Source: Polaromonas sp. JS666 | GTDB lineage: Bacteria > Pseudomonadota > Gammaproteobacteria > Burkholderiales > Burkholderiaceae_C | Direction: 5' to 3' | Assembly: GCF_000013865.1 (NCBI RefSeq) | Contig: NC_007948.1 | Span: 1,984,001-2,048,000, forward strand | DNA: 64,000 bases | In this document: positions 1-7,593 of the stretch, one piece after another | Layout: the number at the start of each line of letters is the position of its first letter | Position numbering within the stretch: position 1 is the first letter of the stretch | Translations under genes and position numbers: made by a program | Notes under the pieces: model-generated | The model's input: the letters and a program-made list of their open reading frames with translations, nothing else | The model's database searches: none | Told to the model about the DNA's origin: nothing

Positions 1-190
1 AGTAGCATTTGCTGCATCCGACTCCCCTGAAGTGGTGCTCGGGGGTGACCTCAAAAACGCCATGGCGGGAGCAGACAACCTTGACTTTGCTCCACATGCC
101 CGCATAACTCACCAGTTCATAGCCGTAGCGCTGGCCATGCACATTTCTAAATGCGGAGAGCACTGATTCGGCTGTTTTTCGCTTGGGCAT
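1..190 (-). CDS. DUF723-like zinc-ribbon protein, 3' end cut by window edge
   Basis: A reading frame opens at an ATG at 188-190 on the minus strand and runs off the left edge without a stop, giving 63 residues. The protein has an HG-rYgYe-v-Y segment (about residues 18-29), then a VKVVCSRHG block and a C-terminal GCSKCY with a C-x2-C pair. This spacing is typical of the small repeat domain found in phage and mobile-element proteins annotated DUF723 and often fused to homing-endonuclease-like nucleases. An in-frame stop lies upstream and the ATG is the first start, but no clear ribosome binding site precedes it. The function cannot be fixed because the C-terminal part is outside the window. 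Confidence 0.6.
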   Translation of the reverse strand, partial: MPKRKTAESVLSAFRNVHGQRYGYELVSYAGMWSKVKVVCSRHGVFEVTPEHHFRGVGCSKCY

Positions 191-393
191 GGGTGAATTT
201 TGTGCCGCAGTTCTGGAAGATGCAAGATGCGTTGCCGCAGATCAACTCCAGGTCAGTCACTACTGAATTACCACTTATTGAATCAGCGCAGCTCGGTCAG
301 TCAGACTGCCACCGCACATCCAAGACTTGCTACCTATCATGAAACTTAACAGTCGCAATTCGCTGACCATTGAACTCACTGAAGGAAGCTCTC

Positions 394-791
394 ATGAATA
401 TCACCACACCTGCCATTAATAACCACATGCTGATCAGCCTGATTTCGGAGCGCCAGATCGCATTGGGAAAATCAGATGCCGAACTCTCTACCGCACTGGG
501 ATTCGAGCGAAGCACTATCCTGACGATGACGAAATCTGGGGCCATCAAATTTCCATTGAACAAGATCCCGGCATTGGCCGAAGCGCTGGAGCTGGATGCG
601 TCTGATCTGTTAGTGACGGCAATGAAAGAATCTGCACCCGATCTGCTGGAGTTGATTGAACAGGTCTGGGGCCACGCACTTTGACACCTGAAGAGGGACG
701 CCTCATCCAGGCGTGCCGCAAGCTGGCCTCCGGGCGCAAGGTGGCCCCCATGGTGTTTAGTGAAGCCGTCATTGCTGTGGTCACGGTCTAA
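394..791 (+). pseudogene. Frameshifted small XRE-like helix-turn-helix protein
   Basis: Translation from the ATG at 394 (GAAGGA about 8 bases upstream) gives an HTH-like protein with a segment LGKSDAELSTALGF and a second helix ending FPLNKIPALAEAL. It stops at TGA 682-684. In the -1 frame, from TTG 681 to TAA 789-791, a further 37 codons continue the same protein (key words LTPEEGRLI, APMVF, VIAVVT). The intact paralogue at 23977-24375 reads through this point without a break (LTTSEMRLI, APMVF, VIALVT). The simplest reading is a one-base frameshift that split an originally ~132-residue gene. Programmed slippage is less likely because no strong slippery heptamer is present. The role is unknown; a DNA-binding regulator is the best guess. 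Confidence 0.7.
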
Positions 792-1019
792 CCAGACACC
801 ACCCAATGCATCGGGCCAGGCAGTCTCATCCCCTGAACTGGACGAAACGGCTGACCTTGCACCCCTTATCTGGAAAAACGATTGAGCATGGCCCTTGGTG
901 GCGCTTTTTTCCAGGCGATGACGAAGAGTGCTTATAGGTCGGGGGCTCGCAGGACCTCACGGCCATGCCTGATTCTGACCGAGACACCTACAAGCCTTCC
1001 ATGACCATGCCATGCTCTG

Positions 1020-1493
1020 CTACCGCCGGCGTGTCTCAGTCCAGACGGCTGCCATATCTTGCGGACTGGTGGCATCGTGCCAGCCTTCATGCCACACCTG
1101 AAAATGAAGTTCGGTCAGTGGAATGATCGCAGTGGTTGCGAACCAGTGCGCAGGGTCTGCCCCCTTTTTCTTGCCTACATTTTCCAGTATTCGTCGTGTT
1201 GCCCGTGGTGTACCGGCGACGGTGCAAGCGTCCTTCCAATTCAGCAAGCGCGGGTCGGTCGCAGAAAGGCCAAATCGAATACATCCGAAGCGTTCGGCCT
1301 GTTGCTTAAACGTCAGAGAAACCGTAGCCCCGGCATTATTTTGCAACATCTTAGTCGCGGTGGGCTCCCATTGCTGGTTTGCCGAGAACCACAACATCGG
1401 CAGTTCCCCAGCGGCACCAGCGTTGCTTCCTCTAAGGCCCCCAGATTCCACTATGGCGGGCAAGTGTGCCCACGGCGCATAGTGCCAAAACAT
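1020..1493 (-). CDS. Hypothetical protein, possible ADP-ribosyltransferase-like fold
   Basis: About 157 residues. Three ATGs lie close together (1502, 1499, 1493). A GAGGGAG motif sits right against the first, so the third (MFWHYAPW) has the best spacing and is chosen here. The N-terminus reads HYAPWAHLPAIVESGGL, followed by MLWFSANQQWEPTATKM and then FGCIRFGL. An 'HY..-hLp-I-esG-l' opening followed by a 'WFS' strand resembles the first strands of several mono-ADP-ribosyltransferase families (for example DUF4433/DarT-like). This is a pattern resemblance only, and no catalytic set can be assigned. It points toward the left edge, opposite to the cassette genes downstream. Confidence 0.55.
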   Translation of the reverse strand: MFWHYAPWAHLPAIVESGGLRGSNAGAAGELPMLWFSANQQWEPTATKMLQNNAGATVSLTFKQQAERFGCIRFGLSATDPRLLNWKDACTVAGTPRATRRILENVGKKKGADPAHWFATTAIIPLTELHFQVWHEGWHDATSPQDMAAVWTETRRR

Positions 1494-1595
1494 ACTCATC
1501 ATGCTCCCTCATCCATCGCAATTAGGCCGCGTATGGTACCTGGTTTGATCGAGCCACCCGCATGGGCTCCCTGAGTTGTCCCCGCCGCCTGTGGC

Positions 1596-1955
1596 CTACG
1601 CTGTTGATAACTTTTGGGATAAGTCCCCAAAGCATCGCCAGTACTGGGTTGGCGGGCAGTGCTTATTAATTGGGCAATGAGTCCGAGCGATTAACGTCGT
1701 AACCTGGGTAGCATCCACGCGCCATTGCGGACCGTCGAATTCGGGGGCAGCCGCTGTAAAGTCGTACACAGCTAGGGCCCATACTCCGTCAAGTTCCATT
1801 CCAATTGACCAGCCTAAACCATAGCTATGCCAGGTCAACTCGGTATCGCTTGAGTAACCGAAAAGCGAAAGCGGTCTGTCGGCAGCCCCCTCAAATGGGG
1901 GATGTTCAAACCACAACGGTTGGTCGAGAATCGCTCCAATTGTGGAGCAAGCCAT
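1596..1955 (-). CDS. Hypothetical protein, 119 residues
   Basis: The frame opens at an ATG at 1953-1955 and reads MACSTIGAILDQ, then HPPFEG and LTWHSYGLGWSIGM. No family is recognised. Its reality is supported by a second, truncated copy of its 5' end at 25515-25598, where the protein pattern M-SST-G-IL...HPPFEG is conserved at codon level. No convincing ribosome binding site is present and the C-terminus has low quality (HCPINKHCPP), so this copy may itself be decayed. Confidence 0.4.
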   Translation of the reverse strand: MACSTIGAILDQPLWFEHPPFEGAADRPLSLFGYSSDTELTWHSYGLGWSIGMELDGVWALAVYDFTAAAPEFDGPQWRVDATQVTTLIARTHCPINKHCPPTQYWRCFGDLSQKLSTA

Positions 1956-2047
1956 TTCTTGCCAGTTGCCGGGTTTGTCGCTATTTTTAATGGAGCAAAC
2001 AATCCAAGTGAGGCAGGCCTAAATGCCAGTTTTTTTAGGTCAAGTTG

Positions 2048-2087
2048 CTACGTTATACCGCAGCACCTTGCGGTATACATTACGTAG
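2048..2087. repeat. 40-bp inverted repeat upstream of the QueC-like gene
   Basis: CTACG-TTATACCGCA and TGCGGTATA-cat-TACGTAG form a near-perfect hairpin with a six-base loop, 45 bp before the GTG of the QueC-like gene. The left arm contains GTTATACCGC. The same GTTATAC core ends the attC-like site at 2895-2972, so this may also mark the 5' boundary of the first gene cassette. No partner core sequence or attI could be identified upstream. Confidence 0.5.
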
Positions 2088-2131
2088 GGTCTCAATATCC
2101 CAGCTTCCACCAACAACATAAGGAGAGAGAA

Positions 2132-2893
2132 GTGACCAAAGCTATCGTTGTGTTTTCTGGCGGCCCAGACTCCCTTGCGGCAGCTCTCTGGGCGAAATCA
2201 AAAAAGTACGACCCGTGGCTGCTGACTTTCCAGTTTAAGCAGAGGGAACAAGGCGGTGAAATGTTTGCTTCTATGCTCCTAGCGAAGACGCTTGGCTTCC
2301 CCCAAGAAATCATCGATTTCAAGTCGCCAATGCATTCATTTGAACCAACCGTTCATGTGCTCATGCACGCCGGGACGACAACAACCGCTGACCGTGCCCA
2401 ACACCACCGCATGGAGTTCGGTGCCGGTATGGTCATGGCGACTGCATGTACGTTCGCGGTTTACCACCAAATCGATGATGTCGTTTGGGGAGCAACCAAA
2501 GATGATGTCTTTGGAGGACGGTTTGAGTACAGCCAGGAGTTCGCTGACGCTTTTGCAAATCTCGTTTCCTGTACAACTGGTAGGCCGTTTCGCATCCATG
2601 TGCCTTTTGCTTCAAAGAGCAAACACCAAGTCTTGGCTGAGTTTTCAGGGAAAGAAGACCTGTTTGCAATGTCGTGGTCCTGTAAAGTCGGCTCAAGTAT
2701 CCAGTGCGGCACTTGCACGGCATGTGTCGCACGTCGGGTTGCGGCTCAAGCCTCGGGCGTCAAAGACGCCACTAGCTACCACGAACAGAATTACAAGAGC
2801 CCGCTATCCGAGGCGCAGATTGCATCACTGGATACGCTGTCCGATGAAGATCGAGCGCATATCTTCCAAAGCGAGAAGGCTCCAGTTGATTGA
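2132..2893 (+). CDS. QueC-family (7-cyano-7-deazaguanine synthase-like) ATPase
   Basis: 253 residues from the GTG at 2132, chosen because AGGAGAG lies at 2121-2127. The PP-loop SGGPDS is at residues 9-14, and the QueC-type zinc cysteines are C184, C192, C195 and C198 (C-x7-C-G-x-C-x2-C). True QueC uses ATP and ammonia to convert carboxydeazaguanine to preQ0, which feeds queuosine or 7-deazaguanine DNA modification. Relatives have been recruited into defence (QatC, type IV CBASS). Here the gene is alone, with no queD, queE, queF or dpd genes nearby, and it is directly followed by an attC-like site, so it behaves as an integron cassette. The family is well supported; the substrate is not known. 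Confidence 0.8.
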   Translation: MTKAIVVFSGGPDSLAAALWAKSKKYDPWLLTFQFKQREQGGEMFASMLLAKTLGFPQEIIDFKSPMHSFEPTVHVLMHAGTTTTADRAQHHRMEFGAGMVMATACTFAVYHQIDDVVWGATKDDVFGGRFEYSQEFADAFANLVSCTTGRPFRIHVPFASKSKHQVLAEFSGKEDLFAMSWSCKVGSSIQCGTCTACVARRVAAQASGVKDATSYHEQNYKSPLSEAQIASLDTLSDEDRAHIFQSEKAPVD

Positions 2894-2894
2894 G

Positions 2895-2972
2895 ACCCAA
2901 CCCTGCGTTCCAGCCGACCCGCTACAGCCAGCTTCGCTGGCTTACGCGGTCGGCTGAGCTTGAACGTTATAC
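2895..2972 (+). repeat. attC-like integron recombination site 1
   Basis: Begins two bases after the stop of the QueC-like gene. It has an R''-type core ACCCAAC (2895-2901) and an R'-type core GTTATAC (2966-2972, one mismatch to GTTRRRY). Imperfect complementary arms CAGCCGAC(C)CGC and GCGGTCGGCTG carry a bulged base, and there is a terminal hairpin AGCCAGC-ttc-GCTGGCT. Size (78 bp), arm layout and position after a stop codon fit attC. Confidence 0.75.
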
Positions 2973-2990
2973 GGCTGGTGCGTTCCTCAC

Positions 2991-3626
2991 GTGAAACGAC
3001 CTGCCCAACGCGGACTGCCTGATCAGCCCGGCGCATTCGCCAGGCAGTTCGTGCTGGATCGACTCGCGGGCTTTGAGAAGGACATGGGCATCTGTCTTAC
3101 CCCTGCGCCGTCGAAAACGAGGGCCGGGCCAACCCATGCTTACTTCCCGGCTCTAGCTGCGTGCTGCGGGACGCTCGAGTATTTGTCGGCCCTGTATCGC
3201 GGACGGATCAATGGCGTGGGTTGGCCCGACGTGGCGAGATGGGCAGTGCGTTACCTTCCCCAACCGGACTATGGAGAAGACGCAGTCCGGGTTCTCGTTG
3301 ATGCCTTCCGCAATGCGGTGGCGCATCGAGGAATAGCGACTGGCGTGTGGGTCGATCGCAACCCCGGGCCGGATCATGGACGCCGGCTGACGTGGAAGGT
3401 GTTAGCGGATAGCCGTCGCCCTTCCGTTCGTATCGTTTCTGAGGAGGGTAAATTGCAAAGCGATCCGCCTTGGCCCTGCGCGTACACACATAGAGTGCAT
3501 ATCCATCTGAAGTCTATGTCGGTGGACATCCGTGAGGGCGCCGTTCAGTACGCTGAAGATCTGCTTCGCGAGACTCAACTCTCGGACAGGTTCTACGGAT
3601 GTATGCGCCAGCTATATCCCCAATGA
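2991..3626 (+). CDS. Cassette-encoded HEPN-like protein
   Basis: 211 residues from the GTG at 2991, which lies 18 bp after the attC-like site; the ribosome binding site is weak. Residues 107-112 read RNAVAH, matching the R-x4-H signature of HEPN ribonucleases, in a helical context (VLVDAFRNAVAHRG). An earlier helix-rich stretch carries ALAACCGTLEYLSALYRG. HEPN proteins often act as abortive-infection RNases or toxins. No partner antitoxin is present in the cassette. Bounded by attC-like sites on both sides. The HEPN call rests on one motif and the local helical pattern. Confidence 0.6.
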   Translation: MKRPAQRGLPDQPGAFARQFVLDRLAGFEKDMGICLTPAPSKTRAGPTHAYFPALAACCGTLEYLSALYRGRINGVGWPDVARWAVRYLPQPDYGEDAVRVLVDAFRNAVAHRGIATGVWVDRNPGPDHGRRLTWKVLADSRRPSVRIVSEEGKLQSDPPWPCAYTHRVHIHLKSMSVDIREGAVQYAEDLLRETQLSDRFYGCMRQLYPQ

Positions 3627-3642
3627 GCCAAATGAAGGGACC

Positions 3643-3732
3643 GTGTAACATGTCAGTCAACGCGGACGCCCAGGGGCGTTCGGTCGTCGCGCGGCCTACC
3701 TTGAGTGGGCGCCGGTTACTTTTACGTTAGAT
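3643..3732 (+). repeat. attC-like integron recombination site 2
   Basis: Lies 16 bp after the HEPN-like gene. The R' core is a perfect GTTRRRY (GTTAGAT, 3726-3732) and the left core is GTGTAAC (3643-3649). The arms CGG-a-CGCCC and GGGCGCCG pair with one extrahelical A, a hallmark of attC. The right flank TTACTTTTACGTTAG resembles well-known attC ends. Confidence 0.8.
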
Positions 3733-3748
3733 TCCCAGGGAGACTCCT

Positions 3749-4480
3749 GTGACTCGTCAAAAACAACCTGATCCGGCTAGCAGCATTCTCGACGGCGCTA
3801 TTCGGACACTCAAGCACTTAGGTGCGCCGGTAAAAGACTATCTTCTAGCGCAGGTTGGGCTCTCAGCGCATGATCTGCGCATCTTCGTGTCGGGTGCCCA
3901 CGTTCTCAAGCTGGGCCGTCAAATCTCGCATAACCCCGAGATTCCTTTTGATTATGAATGGTCACGGAAAATGACGCCCCAACCTATTCAGATACTCAAC
4001 GCTTCGAGCACGTCTCCCGCGCTCTTGGCGTGCCACCTACTAGTTGACTGGCTTGACGCAGGGAAAGACTTCGCTGCGCTGGTCAACTCACCCGGAGGAA
4101 ATACGCACGGTCTCATTTGGGAAGAGGACTTCCTTTTGCCTGGCATCGAGAACGGAAAGCCGTCGCATGAAGTGCCGGTGCTCACGAAGGGGCATGTACA
4201 GACTCTTCGCTTTGCGTCCTCCCAGTACATTTACGACAAAGAGGTGCATGTTTGGGCAAATCACGAAGGCGCATACCGCGGCGAGCTGATCGTGGGAACT
4301 GTGCCCGAGCCGTTGTCAGCCCGAGCCAGAAGAGTCCTGTCTGGGTCCGTCGAGAACGCTCGCATCCAACTTCTTGTCATCCTTGACAACGAGGAGGTCT
4401 TGCCATTCCTATGGAACAACCAAAGCATGCGCTTTGTGCCGGGATTTAACTCACTTGGCATTACGACGCGTGAGCCATAG
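3749..4480 (+). CDS. Cassette-encoded hypothetical protein, 243 residues
   Basis: Starts with GTG at 3749, preceded by GGGAG at about 8 bases. It lies 16 bp after attC-like site 2, and its stop (4478-4480) is followed three bases later by attC-like site 3, so it fills a complete cassette. The protein is soluble-looking with no signal peptide. Features include KQPDPASSILDGAIR near the N-terminus, a helical LLACHLLVDWLDAGKDF, and a C-terminal VPEPLSARARRVLSGSV. No family is recognised. Cassette location makes an accessory or adaptive role likely but does not define it. Confidence 0.7.
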   Translation: MTRQKQPDPASSILDGAIRTLKHLGAPVKDYLLAQVGLSAHDLRIFVSGAHVLKLGRQISHNPEIPFDYEWSRKMTPQPIQILNASSTSPALLACHLLVDWLDAGKDFAALVNSPGGNTHGLIWEEDFLLPGIENGKPSHEVPVLTKGHVQTLRFASSQYIYDKEVHVWANHEGAYRGELIVGTVPEPLSARARRVLSGSVENARIQLLVILDNEEVLPFLWNNQSMRFVPGFNSLGITTREP

Positions 4481-4483
4481 GGA

Positions 4484-4562
4484 ATCTAACCAGCCCATGC
4501 AGCGGACAGTCGAAAGCGGCGCTTTGCTTGCTTTCTCCTGCCGCTGATGGGCAACGTTGAGG
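4484..4562 (+). repeat. attC-like site 3, interrupted at its right core
   Basis: Left core ATCTAAC (4484-4490), arms GCCCAT-gc-AGCGG and CCGCTG-ATGGGC, right core GTTGAGG (4556-4562). The right core deviates from GTTRRRY immediately after GTT. From there on the sequence matches the other attC-like sites at 25720 and 26790 and the left end of an IS1182-like element, which suggests insertion or recombination at this core. Confidence 0.65.
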
Positions 4563-5690
4563 CTGTATTTTTAGTCCCGCCAGGGCGTTGATCTGGCGCG
4601 CGACTTGCATGTCCTGATGCACCCAAGCTCAGGACATCGCCATGGCCCGCTACAGACCGGTTGACCGCTCGCCCAGGTTCATCCCCGTTGTGCTGGATGC
4701 GCAAATCCAGCCCGGCAGCTTTGAGTACGCACTGGACTACCTGGTCGATCACGAGCTTGATCTGTCTGCCCTGCACGTGCGTTACAGTAACGACGCCACC
4801 GGCGCGCCCGCTTATGACCCGGCAGTCCTCCTCAAGATAGTCCTGCTGGCCTACAGCCGGGGCCTCGTCTCCAGCCGCAGCATCGAGCGCGCCTGCCGCG
4901 AGAATGTCCTCTTCATGGCCCTGTCGGGAGACAGCGCACCCCAGTTCACCACCATCGCCAGATTCATCCGCGAGTTGGCCCCCCAGATTCAGGCCCTGTT
5001 CACCCAGGTGCTGCTCACCTGCGAGGCCCAGGGCCTGATTGGCCGGCAGATGTTCGCCATCGACGGCGTCAAACTTTCCAGCAACGCCAGCAAAGAGCGC
5101 AGCGGCAGCTTTGCCGAATTGGCCCACCAGGCTGACCGCATGGAGCGTGCAGTAAAGAAGATGATTGCAGCCCATCAAAACCGTGACAGCACCAGCGTTG
5201 ACGAAGACGATGTGGGGATAAATACCCAGCGCATGACCTGCCTGCAAACCGAAGCTGCCCGCATCCGCGACTTCCTGGTGCGCCACACCGAGCGCAAAAG
5301 CGGCAAAGGCGCTATCCGCAAAAGCAACGTCACCGACAACGACAGCGCCAAGATGGCCACGGCCAAAGGCGTGATCCAGGGCTACACGGCAGTTGCGGCC
5401 GTAGACAGCACCCACCAGGTCATCGTGGCGGCCCAGGCCCACGGCTCAGGCTCCGAGCAAAGCACACTGCTGCCCACCGTAGCGCAAACCGATGCGGTGC
5501 GCAGCCCCAACACCCTGATCACGGCAGATGCGGGCTATCACAGCGAAGCCAATCTCAAAGCCCTGGATGACCAGGGCATACCGGCCCTGGTGGCCGATGG
5601 CCTGATGCGCAGGCGCGATGAGCGTTTCAAAAACCAGGGCAAGTACAAGGGGCTGCCTGATCCGCTTTACGACAAGGGCGAGTCCACCCA
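4557..5690 (+). mobile_element. IS1182-like element, left end plus truncated transposase
   Basis: The left part, from within the attC right core through the 5' leader, is shared with 26791-26860 (65 of 70 positions by eye, no gaps). The transposase gene starts at 4642 and loses its C-terminus at about 5685, where it abuts the PLD gene. No right-hand terminal repeat is visible, so the element is a 5' fragment. The exact left boundary is uncertain because the terminal repeat cannot be compared with an intact right end. Confidence 0.65.
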
Positions 5691-5703
5691 CTGTGCAAAC
5701 TGA
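4642..5703 (+). pseudogene. Truncated IS1182-family transposase
   Basis: 353 residues. The N-terminal domain (YALDYLVDHELDLSALHVRYSND, then YDPAVLLKIVLLAYSRGLVSSRSIERAC) is the DUF772-type region of IS1182/IS5-like transposases. The DDE core is visible at FAIDGVKLSSN and TADAGYHSE. Family members are usually nearer 450-500 residues and continue past the sequence KGLPDPLYDK. Here the last eight residues (GESTHCAN) look foreign and the frame stops at TGA 5701-5703. The stop overlaps the ATG of the next gene. The protein is probably inactive for lack of the C-terminal part. Confidence 0.8.
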
Positions 5704-6245
5704 TGCGCCTGCGCCTCCTCTTCGTTCTCGCCCTTGCCGTGCCGGCCGGTTGCGCGATCCAGCCGCCCGCCGTTATTCCAACTGCGCAAATCGAAGTCAC
5801 ATTTTCACCGGAGGCGGGCTCAGAAAAGCTGGTTCTAAAGGTCATTGGCAGCGCACGTCAGTCCATACGTTTGGCTGGTTATTCATTCACCTCTCCGGTG
5901 GTGGTCCGTGGCTTGATTGAGGCGAAGCGTCGAGGCGTTGACGTGAGGGTTCTGGTTGACGATAGAGGCAACCGGAGCCAGGCCAGCATCGCCGCGCTTA
6001 ACCTGCTCCTTGGCGCAGAAATACCAACTCGGGTGATCTCGACCTATGCGATTCACCACGATAAGTACATCGTCGTCGATGGCAGGCATACGCAGACGGG
6101 CTCATTTAATTACAGCCAGGCGGCGGCAAAGTCCAACTCCGAAAACGTCTTGACAGTTTGGGACAACCCCAGCGTCGCCAGCCTATATCTTGCTCATTGG
6201 GAAAGCAGATGGGCTCAAGGTATTCTGATTGACCGGAAATACTAG
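5703..6245 (+). CDS. Phospholipase D-family endonuclease, predicted lipoprotein
   Basis: 180 residues. A signal peptide with lipobox-like LAVPAGC ends at about residue 17, so export and lipid attachment are likely. One HKD motif is present: HHDKYIVVDGRHTQTGSFNYS, the pattern of the small Nuc/EDTA-resistant nuclease group carried on plasmids. These work as dimers that pool two HKD motifs and cut DNA or RNA without metal. The start codon overlaps the stop of the truncated transposase (TGATG), so expression may now depend on read-in from the IS fragment. A role in limiting incoming DNA is an inference. Confidence 0.85.
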   Translation: MRLRLLFVLALAVPAGCAIQPPAVIPTAQIEVTFSPEAGSEKLVLKVIGSARQSIRLAGYSFTSPVVVRGLIEAKRRGVDVRVLVDDRGNRSQASIAALNLLLGAEIPTRVISTYAIHHDKYIVVDGRHTQTGSFNYSQAAAKSNSENVLTVWDNPSVASLYLAHWESRWAQGILIDRKY

Positions 6246-6660
6246 CTCCAACGGGTGATGAATTAATGGAATTCTGGGCCTGCCAAGCTACCATGGGAAC
6301 TGCCGCCGGTTAGCGCTCGACCCAACGGGGTAGGTCGGCGCTAAACCCGTGAATGGCCGAAATGCAGCGTATGCTGCCGATCATCGGTGTCGGCTTACCG
6401 GCAACCCCATTAAATTTCAGCCAACTTGTTGCATCGATCGGTTGAATCCGCCACCCAAAGCGGACATTTGCAGCTAGGCGGGTGGGAGCCGCAGTGTCGC
6501 TAGTCAATCCAGCCCGTGGAACATCACCCGCTAATATGACAAGCCGTATAAAGCCTGGCAGCACGGAAGAACAGGACCCCAGGTCTTCGCGCAATCGACC
6601 TCGCGATATCCAGCTGCGAATCACGGCATGACACCAATATGAGACGAAAGGGATGGATTT
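6246..6660. other. 415-bp stretch without a supported gene
   Basis: Lies between the PLD nuclease and the DUF6602-like gene. A minus-strand open frame covers much of it but overlaps the downstream gene, lacks a ribosome binding site and has no recognisable domain. The fragment 6416-6460 has the look of decayed coding sequence. Nothing further can be supported. Confidence 0.4.
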
Positions 6661-7593
6661 ATGTCTGATGAAGAAGGGCGGAAGGCGCCTGGCAAGCTGA
6701 ACATTGTGGGCCTGTTCGAGGCCGAGGCTGCTTCCTTGTTGCATGCTGTCGAACGCGGACGTCTACTCCATAAGACCAGGAACATCAGGGACTCGGGTGC
6801 CCTCCTGGAGAGCCGGTTCTGTGAGATCATCGGCAGCAGACTCCCGCCACAAACGCAGCTTGCCCACGGCTACCTGTTCGACGTGGACTCGACCTGCACG
6901 CCCCAGATCGATGCAATGCTACTAAGCGCCGCCGACAACCATCCCATGATGGCAGGGGAAGGTGGTGCTATCTATGCTCCTTTCACGAGCTGCAAAGCCT
7001 ACGTGGAAATCAAGTCAGCCGTCGGTGATGCCGCGAAGCAATTGGGGCAAACCGCAAAGATTGCCGAACGGATCAAGGAGATGAGAACTTCACTTCTGAG
7101 TCGGCAGCCCGACTCATTCAGGTTTGAGCGCATTGCTTCAGTGCTGTTATTCGTGCAATCCGAAGGCGCGAAAGCGGCTGACTTCATCAATTGGTACAAG
7201 GAATCGCGCTGGCCCCCGACTTTGGTTGTCTTCCTTGACAAGGCACTGGTCATTGCGCAACGCCCAGCCTTGTACAATTTCGTGAAAATGTACAACGAGG
7301 AGACACTCACCTTTGAAGAGTCGCTTTCTGGCACGGATGCATGGCTTTATCGGCCCGCAGGTGATGACCCGACTGAGGCGAGAGGGCGCGTTCTTCTATG
7401 GCTCTACTATTTCCTGCTCTATTGCGCGACGGAACGTGAGGTCAAAAAAGCGTCGGAAGATGGAAACAACGACCACGGCCAAGCTAGGGCTGAGATTCCT
7501 CCGGTCAAGGCATTCATAATCGCTGCAAGTCGGCAGTTCCCCTTAGTTCCTGTTCAGGAGCTGCAAAAGGTAACGGATTTTGGGGGCTCGTGA
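6661..7593 (+). CDS. DUF6602-like nuclease-fold protein
   Basis: 310 residues from the ATG at 6661. The layout is that of DUF6602: SGALLESRFCEIIGSRLP (residues 45-62), then GYLFDVDSTCTPQIDAMLL with QID at 82-84, then YAPFTSCKAYVEIKSAV with E116-x-K118. The D...E-x-K arrangement is that of a PD-(D/E)XK nuclease core, so DNA cleavage is plausible although the residues were only identified by eye. DUF6602 proteins are common in defence islands. No partner gene is tightly linked; the next gene starts 400 bp away on the same strand. Confidence 0.7.
   Translation: MSDEEGRKAPGKLNIVGLFEAEAASLLHAVERGRLLHKTRNIRDSGALLESRFCEIIGSRLPPQTQLAHGYLFDVDSTCTPQIDAMLLSAADNHPMMAGEGGAIYAPFTSCKAYVEIKSAVGDAAKQLGQTAKIAERIKEMRTSLLSRQPDSFRFERIASVLLFVQSEGAKAADFINWYKESRWPPTLVVFLDKALVIAQRPALYNFVKMYNEETLTFEESLSGTDAWLYRPAGDDPTEARGRVLLWLYYFLLYCATEREVKKASEDGNNDHGQARAEIPPVKAFIIAASRQFPLVPVQELQKVTDFGGS

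Noticed and set aside
394..684. Programmed -1 frameshifting in the small HTH gene
   Set aside because: No X-XXY-YYZ slippery heptamer or obvious downstream stimulator, and the paralogue is read in one frame; a pseudogene is simpler.
4486..5442. Long minus-strand open frame opposite the IS1182-like transposase
   Set aside because: Pure antisense shadow of a clear transposase gene in high-GC DNA.
6310..6744. Minus-strand 144-residue open frame between the PLD and DUF6602 genes
   Set aside because: It overlaps the start of a well-supported gene, has no ribosome binding site and no recognisable domain; probably decayed or chance sequence.
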